Positions 58,400 to 64,000 of a stretch of DNA of 64,000 nucleotides are shown piece after piece. Source of the stretch: Castor canadensis (taxonomy: Eukaryota; Chordata; Mammalia; Rodentia; Castoridae); assembly GCF_047511655.1 (NCBI RefSeq), contig NC_133401.1, forward strand, positions 15,532,001 through 15,596,000. Reading direction: 5' to 3'. Each line of letters begins with the position of its first letter. Positions within the stretch are counted from its first letter, which is position 1. A model generated the notes under the pieces. That model had not been told where the DNA came from. It saw only the letters and a program-made list of their open reading frames with translations, and searched no databases. The position numbers and the translations under genes are program-made.

Positions 58400-59110
58400 G
58401 AAGCAGGTGGGTGAGGAAACCCTGTGCAGGCAGCGTGTCAGGGCCATCCTGGGCCAGGCCCTGGTGTGTTCTGAAGGCGTTTCCACCCCAGAAGGAGGTG
58501 TCTATGGAACGTTCTCCTCCAGGATGTAGGAAATATAAGCCTGGTACTCAGTGCAGTAGCCCACAATTCCTCTTGGAAAGCCAGGGATGAAGCGTGTTGA
58601 TCTCGGGCACCACAATAACTTGGCCCAGCCGTTACTGACGACCAACACCACGTTTGCCCAAGAAGCCTGCACGGGGTGCGGGGCTCTCCTTGGCCTTCCG
58701 GGAAGCACAGGCCAGGGTCTCTTTCTCTCTGAGGGGCAGGGCTGGTGACGCAATCACCCGCGGCATTTTGGGAAGCGTAGTCCGGAAGTCAGAAGTGTGG
58801 TCTCGGCCATTCCACTCCCATAGGGCCTTACTGCGGAATTCTGGGAAATGTTGGTTCTATTAGTAGGTGCAGGTGGTCAAAGTTATGGCCGCCTTTTCCT
58901 TAGCGCCGGTGGGTTCCGCCTTCCCTGAAACTTCTGAACTTTTTCCACCTACTATAAGGTCAACAACACATGTCAAAATGAGAGGAAAATCGGGGGTGTT
59001 TGAAGTATGGTCGCTTCTTGGGTGCAGGCTCATCCTGTAGCCCACTCTCCCTGACCTGGTTCTCTGCAGCTCACCTCCCACACCCGTCAGCTGGGGCGGC
59101 CATGTCCGCC
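58400..59110. promoter_or_regulatory. CpG-rich promoter-like region
   Basis: CpG-rich relative to surroundings. A ZNF143-like motif on the minus strand (ggactacgcttcccaaaatg, within 58759-58783) and a second, weaker one (58833-58855) lie about 72 bp apart. An Ets-like ccggaagt is at 58782-58789. Orientation is opposite to the ZNF226 promoter motifs. A small plus-strand open frame (58885-59040) starts with a good ATG context. It probably belongs to a gene whose body lies outside the window. Confidence 0.6.
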
Positions 59111-59439
59111 TGGTGTCTCCATTTGCTTATCTGATAACAGTGTTGATTTCTGAATTAAAGAAATAGTTCGATAAAGTTTTTAGACTGGTGGGGATGTGGG
59201 GGGAGCGGCCTGTCCTTATTAGTGTAATTCCCCGAGAAGCCCCTATTTTGCAGGGAGCATCTCTGATTTGGGCTGGAGGATGGATTCCACCATCCCTCTT
59301 CTGTTCCTTACTTAGGAAGGATGGGGTTTCTTCCAGCTCGTGCCTAGAATTTTCCCTGTGGTGTACCCCAGAGAGAGCACTACAGCTTTGTAGTGTGCTT
59401 TGAGATCCACTGTTTTGATGACTCCAGATTTGGTTTTCT

Positions 59440-60768
59440 TTTGCTTAAGGTTGTTTTGCTATTTGGAGTCTTGTCACAGTTGCATATGAATTTTAAGATC
59501 TTTGTTTTTATTTCTGTGAAAAATGTTATTGGTATTTTGATGGGGATTGCATTAAACCTATAGCTCACTTTGGATAATATGGATATCCCAAATTAATTAA
59601 AGTACATTAATACTTACAATCTTGGGGTGAGACTGTACCCAGCTGTTGGTTGAGATGGGGTTTCCCAAGCCCCTTGCCAGGACTGAGCTTCTTCTGATCT
59701 CAAGATCCCAAGTAGCTTCTAGAATTGCTTTTGTTTGTTTTTTGTTTCTGTAGCTCATCAGAACACAATTGCTTTCTTAATTTCTCAGTATATTCAGCAT
59801 TGGTGTATTAAAATGTTACTGGTTTTTGTATGTTGGTTTTATATCCTTCAACTTGACAGAGGTCATTTATCAGTTCTGCTTTGATGAATCTCTAGGATAT
59901 TCTGTATATAAATCTTGTCATATGCATACAGGGATAATTTGGTTTCCTTCTTTTCTATCTGGTTGTCTTTTAGTTCTTTCTCTTAAATAAGTGCTCTGGC
60001 TAAGACCTCCAGTATACTGTGTTGGATAAAAGTAATGAAAATGAACATGTCGTCTTCCCCATTTTAGATGAAATATGTACTGTATTTCAGCATTCATCAT
60101 GATGTTGCCTGATAGTGTTTATTGTGTTGCAGTATTTTCTATCTAGCCCTGATTTCTGAGTTCTTTTAATCATGAAGGGATTTTTTTTATTCATATGTGC
60201 ATATGAAGGGATGTTGAATTCTTTTTTTTCCACCACAGAACAGGCTTATTATTTCAATAGCAAAGAACTGAAAAAATATCAGGTCCCACAAAGGAGCAGA
60301 ACCTGTCCCAAGGTACATCTCTACCCCACAGAAGTGCGCACTGGGTCAGGTAGTGCTAAAGGCAGCAGGAATGGGAATAAGAGACTGTGCGGGCCAAGAG
60401 AGGCCATGCAGGGCCTGGAAGAGAGTGTAGTGTAAGGACCAGGCAGGCAAAGCCTGTTCAGGTCTTGTTGAGTATTCACAGTGGATCCAGAAGGCTGGGT
60501 CATCAGTGGGCTGGGCAGCCCTCAGACTCTGGGGATGTTGAATTCTATTAAATGCTTTTGCATTGTCTACTGAGATGCTTATATTTTTTGTCCTTAATTC
60601 TGTTGATGTGTTGTGTGTTACATTGATTGACTTGCATATGTTTAACCATCCTTGCATTCCTAGGCTAAATCTTACATAATAATGGTATATACTGTCTTTG
60701 ATGTGCTGTTGGATTCAGTTTGCTAGTGTTTTCTTATGAACGTTTGCATCTGTGTTCATCAGTGATAT
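59440..60768 (-). mobile_element. L1 LINE fragment, reverse, interrupted
   Basis: The minus strand reads [16 protein letters not shown] (59500-59560) and, near the right end, 'gatgaacacagatgcaaacg', standard L1 ORF2 sequence. A retrocopy (60223-60531) interrupts it, and ERV-E begins at its right edge, so the L1 is older than both. Confidence 0.8.
60223..60531 (-). pseudogene. Processed retrocopy (mRNA 3'-end-like), source unknown
   Basis: A 309-bp insertion in L1 with perfect 15-bp flanking repeats gggatgttgaattct (60208-60222 and 60532-60546). The minus strand ends in an A-run (plus tttttttt at 60222-60229), as expected for L1-mediated retroposition of a polyadenylated RNA. The sequence is GC-rich and unlike SINEs; I do not recognise the parent gene. 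No convincing coding frame, so it may be only 3' UTR. Confidence 0.8.
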
Positions 60769-61208
60769 TGTTTGGCCAGTGGGCAGCCACCCCATGGTGA
60801 TCAGGGACTCTCCACTCAACTTTCCACTCCACCCCCTCCTTCCTTTCATGGTTACCATGGCAACTCCTGTGCATGGTGATTAGAGACTTCCCATTTCACC
60901 CTCCTCCTTCCTCTTCCCCTCTAATTATGATGGCAACTCCTGCTGGCAAGCAATGGGTCCTGACCTATCCTACAGATCCATATTACCCTGAGCTCCTCCC
61001 CACCAAACCTCGACCTATTCCAATGTCCCATAATACCTTAAGCTCTTGACTTCACCCAGGCTATAAAAACTGGGCTGCCATTTCTCGGGTGCAACTTCTC
61101 CGGCCCTGTTCTTTGGGGACAGTGAACCTCGCCTGAGAACACACTCTCAATAAAGCTTGCTTTATTATTTGGCTCCAATTTGGCCTTCCCATCCACATTG
61201 ACCTAACA
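60769..61208 (+). mobile_element. 5' LTR of ERV-E
   Basis: Runs tgtttggcca to cctaaca, 440 bp. TATA-like ctataaaaac at about 61060, aataaa at 61149-61154, then a U5 region. It contains repeated 'atggcaactcctg' blocks (about 60857 and 60930). Confidence 0.9.
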
Positions 61209-61210
61209 TT

Positions 61211-61228
61211 TGGTGCTGAAACCCAGGA
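61211..61228 (+). other. Primer binding site of ERV-E, phenylalanine-tRNA type
   Basis: 'tggtgctgaaacccagga' two bases after the LTR matches the tRNA-Phe 3' end (TGGTGCCGAAACCCGGGA) at 16 of 18 positions. This marks the HERV-F/H-like branch of class I. Confidence 0.85.
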
Positions 61229-61560
61229 AGAAGTGAGCCTCACCTGATTCCAGGCAGTCGAGGCCCTGGGCTAGGCCCTGGCTTGAGGCCCTTCCTCCTC
61301 TCTGGATCGACACTCCGGCTCTGGCTTGAGTGAGTCTCCTCCCCCGTTTTGTTCCTCCTTGGGCCCCTGTCAGGATCAGGCCCTCCATTTCTCCTCGCAC
61401 CTGGGCATTCGGAGAGACGTCTCCCCTGTCCAGGCTGCCTCCTCTGAACCGGGTCTCTTCTTTTGGTGAGGGATGCTTCTCTAAAGGTTGAGACTCTCCA
61501 ACAATTTGGGAATGGGATCCTCCCAATCCAAGCTGGACTCAGGGACTCCTTTGTCCTGTC
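61229..61560 (+). other. ERV-E leader
   Basis: GC-rich leader. Minus-strand open frames of up to 109 codons here are GC-driven and not real. Confidence 0.6.
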
Positions 61561-62138
61561 TCCTCTCAAATTTCCAAAATTTGGGACTCTTTCCAGACCT
61601 CCGCTGCAAACGGCTCATTTTCTATTGCACCACAGCATGGCCATAATATACTTTAGACAACAATTTAAAATGGCCTCCACAGGGCACTTTCGACTTTAAT
61701 ATCCTCACTGATCTTGATAATTTTTGTCGCCGAACCCACAAGTGGTCTGAAGTCCCATATGTACAGGCCTTTGGGGAGCTGCGGTCTTGTCCCTCTCTTT
61801 CCCTCCAATGTTCCCCTTCCCAGATCCTTCTCGCTCAGACACCCAATCCTTCTGGGTCCCCTCCCCCATACCCCAACCCTTCTCCTTTATCTGAATCCAC
61901 CAAATTCCTCACCCCTCCCCCCCACCAACCACAGCCACCATCATCGTCACATCCGGCTTCCCCTTCCCATCCCCATCCCCCACCCACAGAACCTTCCCCA
62001 CCCAAGCAGCCATCTCCTTTGGCCTTGCCTCCCACACCCTCTGCTCCACCTACTCCCTGCCCTCCTACATCCCCAATAGCCTCTCACGCTCGCTCATACC
62101 GCCCTTCCCCACCCCCTCTCCTTTGTCCTCTCTGAGAG
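61561..62138 (+). pseudogene. gag: ERV-E gag matrix and proline-rich region
   Basis: Reads ILTDLDNFC and KWSEVPYVQAF (about 61700-61775) of the class I PBS-Phe/His matrix, broken by a stop at about 61658 and a frameshift near 61690. A long C-rich, Pro-coding stretch (61800-62130) follows, as expected for the p12-like region. The start codon is not clear. Confidence 0.7.
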
Positions 62139-62633
62139 GTGGCTGGAGTGGAAGGACCGGTCCAAGTCCATGTTCCTTTCTCCCTCCAGGACCTATCACA
62201 AGTAGAAAAGCACCTGGGGTCCTTCTCTGCCAACCCCTCTGTCTATGCCAAAGAGTTCTGCTATCTATCTCAGGCCTATGACTTAACTTGGCATGACATA
62301 TTTGTCATTATGGCCTCTACCCTTACCCCTGATGAATGGGAACGCATCAAAGCTGCTGCCCAGTGTAATGCTGACCAAACCAACTTGGCTGATCCCACAG
62401 TCCCAGTTGGGGAAGACGCAATTCCCAACCATGACCCTAACTGGGACTACCAATCTGAAGCTCCAGGTCATCACAGGAGAGACATAATGATCCGATGCCT
62501 CCTACAGGGTATGGACATGGTGTCCAACAAAATTGTACATTTTGACAAGCTCCATGAGGTAACCCAAGGGGCTGATGAAAATCTGGCCCTTTTTCTTAAC
62601 CACCTCCAGGAGGCCCTCACCCAATATACCTGA
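62139..62633 (+). pseudogene. gag: ERV-E gag capsid
   Basis: Open for 164 codons, with VHVPFSLQDLSQVEKHLGSF, FCYLSQAYDLTWHDIFVIM and TLTPDEWERI, the class I capsid N-terminal domain. It ends at a TGA (62631-62633) in LTQYT, just before where the capsid C-terminal domain resumes in the same frame (62640 onward, ARHFISQSAPDIRTKVKK). One stop thus separates the two halves. Confidence 0.85.
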
Positions 62634-63147
62634 CTAGACCCCACCTCCCCTGCTGGGGCGGCAGTCTTGGCCAGACATTTTATATCCCAGTCCGCACCAG
62701 ATATTAGAACTAAAGTAAAAAAGGCTGAAGATGGCCCTCAAACCCCTATACAAGATCTGATGAAAATAGCATTTAAAGTTTTTAATGCCCAAGAAGAGGC
62801 AGCAGAGTCAACCCGCCAAAAATACCTCCAACAGAAGGTGGCCCTCCAAACCCAAGCCTTGGTAGCAGCCCTGCAGCTGGCTGGACCACAGCCCCGAGTC
62901 AAAGGAGGAACCCGAAACCTCTCATCAGCCCCTCCAGGGGGCCTGCTTCAAATGTGGCAAGGAAGGCCACTGGGCTCACTAGTGCCCCAACCTGAGACCT
63001 CCAACTAAACCCTGCCCAAAATGCAAATAGGTGGGTCACTGGGGATCAGATTGTCCTGGACAGGGCTTACCCCCTGTGGCTCCTCGTGGAGGGTCAGCAC
63101 CACCAGACATCCAGATCCCCAACTTTCTCGGACTGGCAGAAGATTGA
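62634..63147 (+). pseudogene. gag: ERV-E gag capsid end and nucleocapsid with two zinc knuckles
   Basis: The capsid tail (62667 onward) runs in frame 3. A frameshift between about 62900 and 62941 moves nucleocapsid to frame 1, the frame of protease. Two complete CCHC knuckles are visible: CFKCGKEGHWAH-stop-C (62944-62985) and CPKCK-stop-VGHWGSDC (63013-63054). Each has all four ligands and each holds a TAG (62980-62982 and 63028-63030). Another stop, TGA, lies at 63145-63147 before protease. Confidence 0.85.
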
Positions 63148-63640
63148 CAACGCCTTGACTCGGGGACCCCAATCACCCTCACTGAGCCCAGGGTCACGCT
63201 CCAGGTAGTGGGTAAGTCCATCTCCTTCCTCATGGACACAGAGGCTACCTATTCTGTACTGCCTGCCCACTCGGGTTTAACAGTTCCTTCATCGGTCTCT
63301 GTTATGGGAATTGACGGCTCTCCCTTCTGCCCATACAAAACTCTACCCCTCCCTTGCTCTGCTGGAGGTACACTATTTGTGCACTCTTTTCTTATCATCC
63401 CATCCTGTCCTGCCCCACTTTTAGGTGGAGATATTCTAACAAAGCTTGGTGCTTCCATAACCATGCCTCCTCACCTACCAGAACCTCTAGCTTCCCACTC
63501 ACTCCTTCTGGCCTCTGCCAGCCACCTAGCCCCTTCAGCTCCTAGACCTGTTTCACCCACCTTTCCTCTTCCAGTCAACCCCACTGTCTGGGACATCTCA
63601 GTCCCGGTTGTGGCTACACACCACCTGCCCATCCACATTT
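63148..63640 (+). pseudogene. pro: ERV-E protease, active site altered
   Basis: Open from 63148 through 63909. The active-site loop reads FLMDTEATYSVLP (63226-63264), so the Gly of Asp-Thr-Gly is Glu (GAG, 63241-63243), a single G to A change. The LLGGDILTKLG helix is at about 63418-63450. The enzyme would mature Gag and Pol; this copy should be inactive. Confidence 0.85.
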
Positions 63641-64000
63641 CTCTTAAGGACCCTAACAAATATCCCTGTAGACCCCAATTCCCTATTTCAGAAACTCATC
63701 AAAAAGGCATAAAAACAATAATTACCAAACTCCTAAATCAAGGTCTCCTTATATCTATAAATTCCCCATGTAACACGCCTATTCTTCCAATAAAAAAGAC
63801 TTCCAGGTCCTACAGATTAGTCCAAGACCTAAGCATCATAAATGAGGTTGTTATCCCCATTCACCCTTTGGTCCCAAATCCATATACGATCCTCTCCAAT
63901 GTCCCCCCCTGATACTACTCACTTTTCTGTCCTCGATCTCAAGGATGCCTTTTTCACTATCCTCCTCCATCCGGACTCCTACTTCCTCTTTACCTTTACC
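63641..64000 (+). pseudogene. pol: ERV-E reverse transcriptase N-terminal part, frameshifted
   Basis: RT fingers open with NKYPCRPQFPIS and SYRLVQDLSIINEVV, then PLVPNPYTILSNVPP. The frame ends at a TGA (63910-63912) just after a run of seven C (63903-63909). A neighbouring frame then gives VLDLKDAFF with the first catalytic Asp, so a single-base slip in the C run explains the break. The sequence runs off the window. Confidence 0.85.

Larger units (their letters stand above)
60769..64000 (+). mobile_element. ERV-E: PBS-Phe class I endogenous retrovirus, 5' part
   Basis: Contains 5' LTR, primer site, leader, gag, protease and the start of RT; it continues past the window edge. Frames are longer than in the other ERVs, so it is probably younger or better preserved. 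It inserted into a minus-strand L1. The 3' LTR and target-site copy lie outside the window. Confidence 0.9.

Noticed and set aside
61240-62035. Long minus-strand frames over the ERV-E leader and proline-rich gag (107, 109 and 66 codons)
   Set aside because: Antisense of GC-rich or Pro-coding sequence; low-complexity Gly/Trp-rich translations without motifs.

Overview
This window is a piece of a mammalian, most likely rodent, nuclear genome. It is dominated by retroelements and contains one well-supported host gene. The evidence for a rodent is the dense set of tRNA/ID-type and B1-type SINEs, often fused as B1-plus-ID composites ending in a 'gagttcaaaccccagtacca'-like 3' block, together with many decayed L1 copies. 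The SINE style resembles beaver/kangaroo-rat (Castorimorpha) genomes, but that placement is inference. ORF coordinates are quoted as read; no alignment software was run.

Layout. (1) 1-6452 (+): the 3' two thirds of a class I (gammaretrovirus-like) provirus, ERV-A, with decayed gag end, pro, pol, env and a 3' LTR. (2) 6453-25763: host sequence holding a KRAB C2H2 zinc-finger gene on the minus strand, recognisable as the ZNF226 orthologue. A CpG-rich promoter lies at about 21.3-22.35 kb, a start-codon exon at 18445-18492, a KRAB-A exon at 16415-16541 and a 20-finger exon at 10446-12763. Introns are full of SINEs, L2, MIR and hAT remnants. (3) 25764-32900 (+): ERV-B, a second copy of the same provirus with its 5' LTR, gag, pol and part of env. 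Its internal region is about 98% identical to ERV-A and shares its disabling mutations, yet the ERV-B 5' LTR and ERV-A 3' LTR differ by roughly 15-17% by eye. This fits duplication of one old, already dead provirus better than two integrations. (4) 32903-42485: L1 sequence in several pieces, including a near full-length decayed L1. (5) 42751-49325 (+): ERV-C, a different class I provirus with both LTRs, carrying a twin-primed (5'-inverted) L1 with a 14-bp target-site duplication. (6) 49763-55641 (-): ERV-D, a relative of ERV-A/B with both LTRs and a 4-bp ATCT target-site duplication; most of its pol is replaced by about 3.2 kb of unassigned sequence that includes a 5S rRNA-like segment. (7) 55.7-58.4 kb: SINEs, a MaLR-like LTR with a (CT)n tract and a possible solo LTR. 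(8) About 58.4-59.1 kb: a second CpG-rich promoter-like region. (9) 59.4-60.77 kb: minus-strand L1 interrupted by a processed retrocopy. (10) 60769-64000 (+): ERV-E, a PBS-Phe class I provirus with 5' LTR, gag, protease and the start of RT, running off the right edge.

How the parts relate. The zinc-finger gene belongs to a family that binds retroelement DNA and recruits the KAP1 (TRIM28) silencing complex, and such genes expand in tandem clusters. The duplicated provirus on either side of it is consistent with that style of segmental duplication. No intact viral gene was found. I see no CRISPR array, operon or wholly new system; the most distinctive signals are the split-provirus duplication, a two-finger expansion in ZNF226, and triplicated ZNF143-like promoter units.
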